DNA of 64,000 nt from Nigrospora sphaerica (lineage: Eukaryota > Ascomycota > Sordariomycetes > Amphisphaeriales > Apiosporaceae): the NCBI GenBank assembly GCA_018287875.1, contig JAGVVL010000017.1:248001-312000 (forward strand), given 5' to 3'. Position 1 is the first letter of the stretch. Each line of letters opens with the position of its first letter. The position numbers were made by a program, and so were the translations under genes. Of the stretch, positions 12,965-23,475 are shown piece by piece. The notes beneath the pieces were generated by a model. It saw nothing but the letters and a program-made list of their open reading frames with translations, had not been told where the DNA came from and ran no database searches.

Positions 12965-13176
12965 TGTTACGGCATGGGTACATAGGTACAAGGGCATGGG
13001 AACGCATGGACGACTTACCGCTGCCTGGCGGTACGTACCGCCGCTGGCTGGATATATTCCTGCCAAACAGTGACTGAGAGGAGCCTGTTCCTCTTCTTTT
13101 CCTCTTCACCTGTAGTTTCGCATCTCAATAGAACCTTTGGGTCATCAACAGATCCTTCGTTCCTTGAACCGTGACA
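12965..13176 (+). repeat. Right LTR of the gypsy element
   Basis: 212 bp with the same TG...CA ends as the left LTR; followed directly by the CTAAC duplication at 13177-13181. Confidence 0.95.
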
Positions 13177-13181
13177 CTAAC

Positions 13182-13480
13182 TAAGGCGCGCCTAGGTTAG
13201 CACCCACTTAATAAGGGCGTACTCTAAGGTTAGCGATAGGTTCTGGCGATGCACCTGGGTATCGGGCTTTAAGGGACAACCCAAAATCCTCCTTTTGATG
13301 CTTTCCCTGGAGATATTGAACTGTCTAAAGGCCTCGCGGATAGATAGGCCTCCTGAGACTTCCTTGAGCGCTGCCGCTAGCGGCAGTACTTCTATGTAAA
13401 AAATATCTCAGATCAAACAAAAGAGAAAAAATTAAAGAATCGTTGCGCCTTAACACGAAGGTCTCACGACACCTAGTTAT
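13182..13480 (-). pseudogene. Pogo-type transposase, N-terminal HTH_psq part
   Basis: Minus-strand frame gives GLSIREAFRQFNISRESIKRR followed by HRQNLSLTLEYALIKWVLT-stop-ARLS. This is the psq-type DNA-binding helix-turn-helix seen at the start of fungal pogo transposases, normally ending in WVLxQARLGW; the CAG of that Gln has become TAG. The sequence then meets the CTAAC duplication and resumes at 7092 on the far side of the retrotransposon, which proves the two halves were one gene. Confidence 0.75.
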
Positions 13481-13576
13481 TTATCTATTCGTATTTGAAG
13501 GTATTTATCTTATCCGATTTTAGTGGTAGAAACAGTGGTGCGGTGATGGTGCGGTGCACTGAGGGGGGCTCGAGCT

Positions 13577-14346
13577 TAACTAATATCTTGGCTCCTGGCT
13601 GCTGTCTTGGCATGTTGAGCATGCTCGTTTCACGCCCTTTTGGGGAAATGACGATGGAAATTGGGATCAGGTGATTCATGGCTTCCAAAGAAACAAAACT
13701 GACCTTAAGACGTGATAATTTACAACAGAAAATTCAAGGGTATCTATCTCTACGCATTAATACATGCAATATTGCCAGAAACTAACTTTTCATTCATTTA
13801 ATCGAGCGCCGCGATAATTTAGAGCGAATTTTCGGCGCTTAAATCACTTCTTTCTGGGTTTAGAACCTAGAACCTCCTCTGTGAAGACCTTCAGATGGCT
13901 TGGATGTCTACTAGAGGGCACGGAGTTCTACCGTAGATTTAAACATTGACCGGATACTAGATGAATCCGCCTTAGAAACACTCACGCTTCCTTCAGATAC
14001 TAAGTATGCACAACTATCGTGAGATCCACGGGATGTTGTTATAAAAAATTAAATGCACTCATTAAAGATTTCAAATCAGCTCACACTACTGTATCGTTAA
14101 TCTAGCTTAATTGTAGAAAGTATTACAAGTTTTTCCATGCAAATACGTTTCCAATAAGACATGGGGAAAGTTATGTTCAGCTTTGAAGATCCAGTGCAGA
14201 GGCAGTGATTTTGTCTGCAACCTCACCCGCTCTAGGGCTCATCATCCGGTGTCACGGAACTGGCTGGCTCTGGTGGACTTAAGACTCCAAGGTTTCATCG
14301 CTTTTCCTACAACCCGGTAATCATTGTCGCTTTCCAAAGCTCAAGC
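13577..14346. other. Spacer between the two pogo copies
   Basis: About 770 bp of AT-rich sequence with no open frame resembling a known protein. It may be older transposon debris; nothing specific was recognised. Confidence 0.5.
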
Positions 14347-14974
14347 CGAGTTACGGTAAGCTAGGGGGTCTATCACGGGACAGGCCTATCAAACCGCCAC
14401 ACGTCTGGCGATAGTTTGGGGTGTTCCTTTTTTGCCTCAACACCGAATATATTAGCCACTTACCGTTGAATTTAACTAAAAGTTATACTATTTGATTTGT
14501 CATTTTCTACCCTTTCGTTTAATACCTATTTTAATAAATAAACTGTAGCTGGCTGCCACTCTCCTTTAAGTCTGCTAAAGAGATAGCATCTAGTCTATCG
14601 CTAAGCAATACAGAGTCTCTAAACACTACCTTACGTCTCGTTTCGAGTACAAGCCTCTTAAACACACTGCTTAAAGGCATCGTCAATGTAAAGGAGAAGA
14701 CGCTGGAGAGGTGCATCAGCAGGCTGGTCACCTGACCTGCGACACAGACCCACCGGCGGCCTACTAGCGAGGAGCGGGCGCACCGCTGGCGCCCGACCTG
14801 GACTTAGATTCTGCAAGAATCAGTCTTGCAGTGGAATTGAGCCTGCCCTTCGCTACTCTATACCTGACGGTGCCATTGTGATTCCTTCGGATCCTTACAG
14901 TCAAGCCCTCAATGAGTTCTAAAAGCACTGGCTAGTCCAGTGGGTGTTGCTCTAGGCTAGACTTAGCTGGGCTC

Positions 14975-15187
14975 TGTTACGGTTCAAGGAACGAAGAATC
15001 TGTTGATGACCCAAGGGTTTTATTGAGATGCGAAAACTACAGGTGAAGAGGAAAAGAAGAGAAACAGGCTCTTCTTAGTCACTGTTTGGCAGGAATATAT
15101 CCAGCCAGCGGCGGTACGTACCATCAAGCAGCGGTAAGTCGTCCATGCGTTCCCATGCCCTTGTACCTATGTACCCATGCCGTAACA
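14975..15187 (-). repeat. Solo LTR of the same gypsy family
   Basis: 213 bp, the reverse complement of the LTRs at 7098 and 12965 with about ten differences, mostly C-to-T or G-to-A. It is flanked by the perfect 5-bp duplication GGCTC (14970-14974 and 15188-15192), showing a true insertion followed by LTR-LTR recombination that removed the interior. Confidence 0.92.
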
Positions 15188-15192
15188 GGCTC

Positions 15193-16440
15193 CTTAGTAT
15201 AACCGCTTTAAGCTCTTCGCGTAGTTAATTATACATCAGTCCGGTAGCAGCCACACTATCGAAGATAAGTGGCATCGCTGTTTCTTTAAGCGCTAGCCAC
15301 AGCTGAAGACTATACTCTTAAGGGGAATGAATTTTCAGTGTGTTAATAGTGTTACACACGAAATCATTGAAGAGTTCTTCTCGAGGCTAAACGATAAGCG
15401 TATCCGCGATATCCTTAAGGAGTATATATAGAACTTCGACAAGGTTAGCGCTTAAATTAGCTTTAAAGACTGTCTTTTTATTATCGGACTCTCTACTCTC
15501 ACGGAGGTCTTCACTTTAAACACTATAAGAGGTAAGTAAACGACGTCTTTAAAGTCTGTCTTTGTAATTAACCGAGCTCTGCCTCTCTTAGTCATCTTTA
15601 AAAGGGAGATAAGTTTAACAGTAATGGTTCACTACGTAACCAGACAAAGAGGACTTTGTAAACTAGCAATTTAAGGCCTTAAAGGCTAGTTAAACTCTAA
15701 TTTAATTACCCTACGTTAGCTAAGATAGATATTCTTACCATAGACTGCTTTAAAGGACCTTAAATAGTAGCGTCATCTTATTCTTAATAGCTATACTAGC
15801 TACTGTAATAAGAAGTTCATACTGAAGTGTTTTAAAGTTAAGATCTAGCTAAACTTCCTTTCGGCACATACCTTATAAATCTTCTAGCCTTTAAACCTCG
15901 GCTTCTTTTCGGTATTAAATTGCGCGTACTGGAAACACCTTTACTAGGTATGCGTGTTTAGTTTAACAATGATATTAAAGAAACCAGAGTTCCTAAAGGC
16001 CTAAAATAAGGCTTGGAAAGAAGCCCTAACTTTAGAGCACATTGCTATAGGCTGGAAAGCGACCGGTATCTATTTAATGGACTTCCTTAAGGCTATTAAT
16101 AGCTAATTAGTAAGGTAAAGGGATTAGAATAGGTTAAAAGGGCTAACTTAGAGCGTTCTACAGCTGCTAGAGAACTCCCTGCTATTAAAAGTGTCTGCTA
16201 TAAACGTCAAGACCTTAAGTTCTTTAAGGCAGATATAGCATATCTATCGCAAGCTAGATATAATTAACTCGGTGTATAACAATGCTACCTCACGCTAAGT
16301 CTTTAAGAAGACCGGCAAGGCCTTAGACTTTGTAAGCGCCTAGATCTTTAGCCTTAAGTATAAACGCGACTAATTGGCTGCTGCTTTAGATCTCCAGAAA
16401 TCTTAAAAACGTCGCAAGGTTTAAAATACTGCTTAAGAGC
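15193..16440 (+). pseudogene. Remnant of pogo transposase, copy 2
   Basis: After the solo LTR the frame continues into the CENPB-like region and DDE core (EEFFSRL, NFDKVSA, then GLSTLTEVF near 15500), in the same order as copy 1 but with a stop every few dozen codons. No functional protein is possible. Confidence 0.7.
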
Positions 16441-16737
16441 GATTCGGGACCATATTAAACGTTTGCAAAGTTAAGAAAGATTTAGTAACACCTAGTAATA
16501 AGGCTAGTATAGTTACTATATAATCGCTATCGATTGTGTTGGAAATTTTGGTTATATAAAGTATTTCTAATATAGAGGAGAAAATAGTAGTCTCTTAGAG
16601 CTAATCGGTTTGTCTATATCTATTGTGGTTGTTAAGATAGTTGATTTATTTACTTGAATATTACATGGCGATGTCTTTAAACGCGTGGCGGTTTGATGGG
16701 CCTGTCCCGTGATGGACCCCCTAGCTTATGTAACTCG

Positions 16738-19418
16738 TTGCCCATCTTACTGGTATGCAACCCGATGAAACGCTGAAGGTGGAGATAGTAGGTTTACAGC
16801 ATCAGCAGGATCCATCGCCCAGTTGCGCTCGATTACCATAGGCGGACATAATGCTTCGGGCTCATTCCCGTCCATTCTCTTTGGAGACGAACCCTCAGGC
16901 ATGATGGAAACCCATTCGCCAATTCTCGAGTTCCCCAGACTCTTGTGCCCAGATGCTGTTTGTACACCATAACCACCAATCACCCCTTTGGCCATTCTTG
17001 ACCCAATTAGGGAACGCTAGTTCAAGTATTGTAACAACCTCTAACAGAGTTCCAGGACTAAAAATGAGAAGTTCCGGCATACCAAGTCGCATATCCAGCC
17101 CTTTATATTGCCCAATCCTACTTTTACTAGCAGGTAATAATAATGGTAGTACCTTTGGATCACCGAAAGTTGACATACCGGCATCGTGGTGTGAAATCCA
17201 ATGAAGATGTGTTGTAGCCGCAAAATGGATGAGATATCTGCTGTACCGCAAGGGTTGTTTGGACACATCAGAACGCCTGTGAACCCACGAGCTGTCAGGC
17301 CCGGCCCTTCGTTTATCCTCGATAAAGGCATGGGTTCCCACCTTAGCAATACCAGTCAGCTTACCAGCTCATGTGTCAGCACTATTGACTTCAGTTAAAA
17401 ATGACCATGGGGTGACATTTTATTGATAGATATGGTTTGGTGAATATTTGGGTCCATCCCAGTACCTAGTGCTTCGAATTTCTTTGCACAACCATCCATT
17501 TCACTCTTGGACTACCACGCCTCTCACTTTCCTCGCAGGTCAGCAAAGCCCGTCGTGGCCCCAACCGTATTCACTGCCTCAAGGCTATGGGAAGACCCAG
17601 CCAGCTTTGAACCACTCGCCTCTGCTCTGCAGCCGCGCAGTTTTCGTACCTTCATCTGGTATTCGAAAGGCACGGGCTCACGGGTGCCCCACAATCAAAT
17701 AATGGACAAGGATATTTAGCACACTGACTATGACCTCACTTATTAGTAACACCTTTGGATTTTAACATTAACTTAATATCCGCATCGGCTTTGAAGGGAT
17801 CATGATTGATGATAATATTTGTAAAGGTCCGCGAAGAAACATGACGTATAGGCCAGCCTGCGCATGCGAAAGAATAACAACACTGAGCGCCATGACTAAA
17901 ACATTAACAGCGCGTCTTAGGACAATAAATTTGGTTAGGGCAACTTAGCAACCGGACTGGAAGCTCTGGAGCCCCTACAAATTTATGTTGTTCCGCCGTA
18001 CTAACGGTCCACAGGTTCTTTTATTAGCCACTTCGTAGGAACCGCAACGACAACGTGAGAATTGACGCTTTCGTCGCCTGGTAGAGCGCCTGCGCCAAGA
18101 CGAGTCAGATCGCGCCGACTATGACGGCGACCAACCCTGAGGCCACGAACGGCGGTCCGACGTTGTTACGGGCCCAGCGCCGGTCGAGCAGCGTCGAGGT
18201 TTTCTTTTTAACGTGGGACATGGTGATCTTCATGGCACTGTGCACAAATCCAAAGCACAGGTGGGCGGGCAATTCACCCTCGGACTCCTGTGGGCGACTG
18301 CGACCAAATAGGTGATGGCGAGGCTGACTCCTTTATAGCCTCTTCCTAATAGGTTCACCCTTCCCGCGTCCCAGTTTGAAGCTGGCTTATCTTGCAGCGC
18401 TGTCATAATGCAGTGGGGGCATACGAATAATTCAGAGAATGGCTATAGATAAGCTTTGCTTGGAGTCCTATCGGCGTGCATGAAGCTTATGCCAGTAAAA
18501 CAGAGCCAGTCAGTGAGGGGGCATGCTGCCTGCCTCCCCAGACCTGTCACTGTTATCTTTGCTTTTCTGACTTGGCATCTTGGAGCCCCTCACCTACTGG
18601 CGGCGACCTTGTGTGTGGCGTGGTGTCCGCCCTACTAACTTGGTGCAAACAGTGTGCCGACCTTCCTCCCAGCGCGTCACCGGTCGGCTCTCGTTTGCTC
18701 GCTATAGATGAGCGCATACTACCAAACACGCCTATTGAAAAATAACCCCGACCAGTCTTGTCCTTGATACAAATAGCTCTGAGCAGAAGCTGAACGCCCG
18801 CGGCGGTGGCGTGCGAGAACCGCCTGGAGCGCGATGCCCCCGGCTTAGCACGCGGCTGGAATTCGTAGCGGGCCAAATGTTGGACCCCTGACTGGACGCC
18901 ACCACGGCTCGACGCATTTTTCGACCTGGGTATCCCAACTCCTGGGCGCCTGATGCTGAACAATGCCTATTTGTCTCCTGTGGAACCCGAAAAGGCTATG
19001 TCAGCTCGGCTGCCTCACGAGGCGCACCAGTGAGAGACGTTCTGGGACGCGCCCATTGATACCTGCGTGGAGCGAGCCATTGTAATGATACCTCTGCTCG
19101 TTCTATTGTATTTGCGTCAGATACCTGGTTTCCTCCCCTTCTTTCTAGCTCTTCAACCCTCCAGCCCTTTCGCCTCCCTTCTCTGGCCCTCCTTCGGGCC
19201 TCTCGCTGGTACCTCTTCAAGGTCCAGAGGTCTCAAAGACGCGCCTCTGGCAATTCCCACACGACATCCTACGACGGCTACCGTTTGGAAAACCCCCAAA
19301 TCGGGCAGTAAGGGCCCACCACCCCCAAAACCACATTCAAGGCCGACTCCTGAATTATTGACGGCATCTATCCATCGCAAGTGAAGGAGACCTGCAGCCC
19401 AAAGGCCTACTCACAAAA
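16738..19418. other. Gene-poor stretch
   Basis: 2.7 kb with several short open frames. The longest (16895-17341, minus strand) overlaps another (16747-16995, minus strand) in a different frame; neither resembles a family I know, and no intron joins them convincingly. No RNA gene or repeat was recognised. Confidence 0.4.
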
Positions 19419-20576
19419 ATGTGCTCAGTTGAGCCCTCGCTCGCTAGCGATCCCGACATTGCCGGCCTGGGCGTACTGATCTCCTTCAGCGTCGCCTGCG
19501 CGTGGACCCTGGTCCTTACGTGGCCGTTCTTCGCCAAACTCCCATGGAGTGAATACTTCATAACGCACTTCGACCACCTCATCTGGCGAGCAGCGAAACG
19601 CAGGGGCTTCCTGAAGGATGCAGAGTGGACTGAAAAGTCGGAGCGGGCCGAGCACCACCATCGGTCTTTGGTTCTGGCCTTATCCGACACCCAGCTCGTC
19701 GCCAGCATCGCCATGATGATTGCTGTCGCCCTGAAGTACGACGTATCCCTGTACCACTTTTCCATGGTCTACAATCTGGTCTGGTTGGCGGCGAATGCGC
19801 ACTTCACCGCGTTGAGCTACGCCGCGCCTCGCTTGGCCTGCTACCCTACCATCAGGGCGGCCCGATTCGCGTCGCTTTTGCTTCTGGTTGCACTTCTGCT
19901 GTTTTTTGTCGTGGTCAAAGGAACCGACGGATTCTACGGACGCCACCCTGGAACACCCGTGCGATGCCTCCTACCCGTCAAGCCCGGAGATGTTGGTGGG
20001 GACCAGTTTATGGATCTGGCGACGGACCTTTTCTTCGTCCTGTTCAGCTTTCTGACCACCTCAATCAGGCTCTTCCCCGCGCTCGAAAAGACACCCGAGT
20101 CTTGGAAAAGCTGCGGCCGGGCGTTGGGCCGCTTGAGGAACAGAGTCCTAGCCAATGCAGCCCAGAGCTTCTTCCAGGGCGGCCAGGTCGCGCAGGGCCG
20201 AACTAGAGGTCCAATACGAGTTGCGTCGGACATCGCGCTATCTATAATCATCTGGGTTCCGTTATCGCTACTATTAATTCATCTCCGGCTAGTACACATC
20301 GTGGTCATTGAGCTCGTGCGGGGCATGATTACATCGATCCTCATTGATATACTTTGGTTCGTCTTGACAATCTTCGATATTGTGGCGAACAAGTCTTGGG
20401 CGCACCATTACATGAGCCAGGAGGAGTATGAAGAAGAGCAATCGTGGGGCTTTGGGCAAATGGTCGCGGTGCTCCTGATCATCGCCCCGGTCTGGTCTTT
20501 GTGGCTTGCCCGGGAAGGTGCGTATTATCGCTTCCTACTTGCCCAAAAATGCCGCTTGCCGCTAACGGAGGAATAG
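19419..20576 (+). CDS. Polytopic fungal membrane protein, unknown function
   Basis: A single-exon frame of 385 aa starting at AAAATGTGC and ending TAG. Hydrophobic segments are seen at about residues 15-37 (GLGVLISFSVACAWTLVLTW), 90-107, 113-130, 147-164 (FASLLLLVALLLFFVVV), 205-218, 275-295, 305-325 and 353-368, with charged loops between. The motif DTQLVASIAMMIAV followed by YNLVWLAANAHFTAL is typical of a large family of uncharacterised ascomycete integral membrane proteins. It ends in an acidic MSQEEYEEEQSWGFGQ segment before the last helix. No enzymatic or transport motif is visible. It stands alone, with more than 1 kb of non-coding sequence on both sides. Confidence 0.75.
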   Translation: MCSVEPSLASDPDIAGLGVLISFSVACAWTLVLTWPFFAKLPWSEYFITHFDHLIWRAAKRRGFLKDAEWTEKSERAEHHHRSLVLALSDTQLVASIAMMIAVALKYDVSLYHFSMVYNLVWLAANAHFTALSYAAPRLACYPTIRAARFASLLLLVALLLFFVVVKGTDGFYGRHPGTPVRCLLPVKPGDVGGDQFMDLATDLFFVLFSFLTTSIRLFPALEKTPESWKSCGRALGRLRNRVLANAAQSFFQGGQVAQGRTRGPIRVASDIALSIIIWVPLSLLLIHLRLVHIVVIELVRGMITSILIDILWFVLTIFDIVANKSWAHHYMSQEEYEEEQSWGFGQMVAVLLIIAPVWSLWLAREGAYYRFLLAQKCRLPLTEE

Positions 20577-21818
20577 AAACTGCCTATGAGGAGGCTGCCA
20601 AGGGCCGCCAACGTGTTCTGCCTTTCATCCATCCGACGGCAGAAGAATTGGAAGCTTCTTTGACACCGAGGCGTTTCCCGTTTCGTTTTCTCCGGGCCGG
20701 TGCCCTCAGAAGCCCCACGATTTAGCCTTGGCCCGGTAAAATAAGTTGTTAAATGTCGGTGCCGTGTGGGCAGTACCGAACGGATGTCCCCAAACGAAAG
20801 AAACCAGATGGAAAAATCTATGAAGACGAAGGAATGAGTGGGGAGCTAAGGACTGTTAGAATACTTTACTGTGTCTTATTGATGGGCTTGTGAGAAGCCC
20901 CCTTATTGGAAAGTACTTCGGGCCCAGACGATTACAGATCTATAGTTACTTACTCATGCTGGTCATTTTACGCGGACATGAAACCAAAGGTATGAGGCCC
21001 TGCACCCACCGAATGATCATAGCAATGGACGCCGTCCCAATGGCCCCCGGCCGGCCCGCATGCTATGCTGAATCTCCCGGATACAGCGGCACCGGATCGC
21101 CCACAGTAAAACCTCCGATCCCCTCTTAGCCAGGGGTCTTGCCGTTCCTGTGCAGGGACCTGCGCGTTTGCCAGGGCCATGCACTAGTGTGCGATGCCGA
21201 GGGCTATATCGAGCCCCCTAGGTGGAGTTGCCCCCGTCCCAATGCAGGATACTCCGGGGGTGGAAGACGGCCCACTCGGCCCTCTGGCATTTCCCCTGTC
21301 GTGATGGCGCTATTGGGCAGCGTATCCACGGAGTGGGGATATTCATACATACACGAGGTGAGTTGCCCGGTTAAGAAAGGACACGACATGACGTTTCACA
21401 GGCTTACTTGCTGTCTTCAGGTTGAATTCAAGCGTGCTCGCAGCAGCCGGTGGTGTATTGAAAATTAAGTCTAAATGTGCGCAAGTGAATTACATGTTAT
21501 ACAGTTGTCTGCGTGTGTCATCTATGGGGGTTCGGAAGGGCTGAATAGTCCGATGAAGTCCTCCATTGGCGGCCAGGAAGACCGGCCATGTAGATGACAA
21601 CCACAGCCAGGTATTCCATAAGGATTTAGCCCAGTGCTTGGCGGTAGAACTGAGTGTTGTTGATACCAACCCACGAGTTGTTCGCAATGGCGAGGCACAT
21701 CCCGCCTTTTCGCGACGAGCCACCCTAGACACGCTCTCATTAATGCCAAGCCGGGAACTTATTGATTCGCCGGCCGTTGCTTACCAGGGCCTTGCTTGCC
21801 GTCAGGACCATGTCGGTA
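20577..21818. other. Intergenic stretch
   Basis: About 1.2 kb without a gene I can support. Open frames here are short and compositionally unremarkable. Confidence 0.5.
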
Positions 21819-22070
21819 TCAAGACCTGGGAAAGGCCGACTTTCCGAGACGCTGGAGGATTCCGTCACGGAAGCCCTTCCTTGAGTCATCGTCCATTTCT
21901 TTCGCAATGTCCCTGACGGCCTCGAGAACGCGGACATGCTCGGTCTTGAGCTGTTCGAAGGAGGCGTCGAGCTGGTGGTGCCAGGGGTAGAGAACGAAGA
22001 CCTGGAAACAGAGGGCGGACGATGCCACCCCGAAGTTGGTGATGGAAATGATGCGGGTGAGCCAGGCCAT
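21819..22070 (-). CDS. Small single-span membrane protein with a C-terminal coiled coil
   Basis: 83 aa from ATG 22070 to stop at 21819. The first residues (MAWLTRIISITNFGVASSAL) lead into a hydrophobic helix continuing CFQVFVLYPWHH. Then comes a heptad-like charged helix (FEQLKTEHVRVLEAVRDIAKEM). The frame is open further upstream to 22175, but residue order and the hydrophobic start favour the inner ATG. The layout, a short N-terminal anchor with a cytosolic helix, is common in small organelle-membrane proteins of ascomycetes. I do not recognise a named family; function unknown. Confidence 0.5.
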   Translation of the reverse strand: MAWLTRIISITNFGVASSALCFQVFVLYPWHHQLDASFEQLKTEHVRVLEAVRDIAKEMDDDSRKGFRDGILQRLGKSAFPRS

Positions 22071-23475
22071 GATGCAGAAAAGAAAGAACAGGTCGACAGA
22101 GATGCAGGAAAATACTAAAGAGTGTGCGATGACCGGTACAAGGACCGAGGGAAAACAAAAGAGGTAGTTAGGCAAACGACAGAAAATGGCGCCTAACCTT
22201 CGACGACGTCGGACTTAAGTTTCAAAGTTGCCCAGCGGCTGTGGCCGTAGGGGCGCGTCACGTGGAAGACACGATAGCCGGCTGACTCCTCGGCTATTTC
22301 CGAAGTCACCCGTTACCGCGGGGACCGAAATGAAACCGCCACTGTGGTTATTGGCTCGTTATGTTATGGGTGGCCGTCCCGTTTTCTTGTATGCCCCGGT
22401 GGAGGCATCGTCAGTGGCCAGAAAGGGGAGGCAGTGGAGGAATGGGGGCGAGTGGGCTGACAATCATACGATGTGCGGGCTAACTCGGTCCGCTTTCGGA
22501 TGGGATGCTTTGTACTTGTACGTCAAAACGAACCCTGGAAACGCGTGCCCGTCACCCACTACGGCCGGGCTTTCTCTAGCCTGGACTGAAGTGCGGCTGA
22601 TGCGTATTTGGCGGGTGAGGCTTGCACGCATCGCCTTCGATTGCGATTCTTTACCACCTCGCTTTCAGGGTCGGCACAGAACCCGTTGCCGTGTACACAG
22701 CTCTTCTGGATCGCGCGATGGCGTATCCTCTGAAACGCCATCCCGTTTCGTCCGTGGCGCCGATGATAAGTGGGGCAAGTGCCTGTACAAACTTGCTGTG
22801 TACGCATTGGCACAACCAGCTCCCTGCTTGACTACGGCAATGGCGATGTGCTCGGCCAATCTTGCAGACTCCTCTAGCTTTCGCAGTCGCAATTTCACGA
22901 CGTCGAAGAAGGCCCGGAATTGTCACTATAATTAGACTCTGGACTCGAGGCCTTGCTGACGGGGGTGAACACGAGCAACCGATTTGACGACCCATCAGCC
23001 GCATGTGGCGTCGTGGCTCATACATGTACTGCACTTAAGTATTCAAGGTAAATTTGGTTAAGGACAAGGACAAGGTCGGCAGAGATCATTCGTCAGAGCT
23101 AGCACGGCATAACAATTTCATCGCACAACCGGAGGACGCAATACCAACCCTGCAGCTCCTTAACACTAGATTTCACGATACATTCACTTGCGCAATTCTG
23201 TTATAATAACCTCGACTGCTGGTGCAATGATGTCGTCATCAGAGGTGATGTGAGATAGGCGGCGGTTATCGACCAGAGGACAAAACACGTGTACTATGCC
23301 CCCATTTTCTAACTGACAATTTGGGCCCGCCGGCTCTCTCCTCCATTCACCTTCCCCCTTAAACCAAATAGAAATATCGCGAAAGTGGTAATCCAGCAAA
23401 CCAGTATTCAAAATGCGCTCCTATCCGTGCTTTTCTTCGCTCGTGTTTCCGAAAGAGTACCAGATGCATACTGGC
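22071..23475. other. Intergenic stretch
   Basis: 1.4 kb with overlapping short frames on both strands (for instance 22228-22935 plus, 22665-22898 minus, 23184-23411 minus) that do not look like known proteins. The last 200 bp are the likely 3' UTR of the cysteine-repeat gene. Confidence 0.4.

Larger units (their letters stand above)
7098..13176 (+). mobile_element. Ty3/gypsy LTR retrotransposon, nested in pogo copy 1
   Basis: A 6079-bp element with a 213-bp left LTR (7098-7310) and a 212-bp right LTR (12965-13176), both TGTTACGG...GTGACA, flanked by the 5-bp duplication CTAAC (7093-7097 and 13177-13181). A purine tract (AAGGGGGGGTAA) sits just before the right LTR. The pol order PR-RT-IN marks it as Ty3/gypsy. 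The interior between about 7530 and 12370 is AT-rich and saturated with stops, while the LTRs and the last 600 bp of the interior have ordinary composition. Confidence 0.92.
5565..13576 (-). mobile_element. Pogo/Fot1-like DNA transposon (copy 1), split by an LTR retrotransposon
   Basis: Terminal inverted repeats are visible: AGCTCGAGCCCCCCTCAG followed by GCACCGCACCA near 5565-5596, and its complement at about 13545-13576 with a C/T difference. TA flanks both ends (5563-5564 and 13577-13578), the duplication expected for Tc1/mariner/pogo elements. Removing the inserted gypsy element and one copy of its duplication leaves about 1.93 kb, the normal size of Fot1-type elements. The transposase reads on the minus strand in two halves (see the pseudogene entries). 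The body is only moderately mutated compared with the gypsy interior. Confidence 0.85.
14354..16730 (+). mobile_element. Pogo/Fot1-like DNA transposon (copy 2), heavily mutated, split by a solo LTR
   Basis: Inverted repeats of about 50 bp: AAGCTAGGGGGTCTATCACG (from 14358) and, in complement, AAGCTAGGGGGTCCATCACG ending at the right terminus near 16730. Differences between the arms are mostly C/T. TA occurs at 14352-14353 and 16731-16732. Without the solo LTR the length is about 2.16 kb. Plus-strand transposase fragments: VLL-stop-ARLSW (HTH end, about 14940-14970), KWHRCFFKR, EIIEEFFSRL, and NFDKVSA (a mutated NFDEVGA). Its 3' end (ATCTATTGTGG...TTAAGATA, about 16620) matches the 3' end of copy 1, so the two are related. 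Confidence 0.8.

Noticed and set aside
16747..17341. Two overlapping minus-strand open frames (82 and 148 codons)
   Set aside because: No recognised family, different frames, no convincing intron, and they lie in transposon-flanking sequence.
22665..22898. Minus-strand frame with a helix-like stretch (KLRLRKLEESARLAEHIAIAV)
   Set aside because: Attractive locally, but there is no supporting start, domain or intron structure; possibly a relic.
22228..22935. 235-codon plus-strand open frame
   Set aside because: Composition and residue pattern are not protein-like, no start context, and competing frames on the minus strand are equally long.
23184..23411. 75-codon minus-strand open frame
   Set aside because: Lies in the likely 3' UTR of the cysteine-repeat gene and matches nothing I know.
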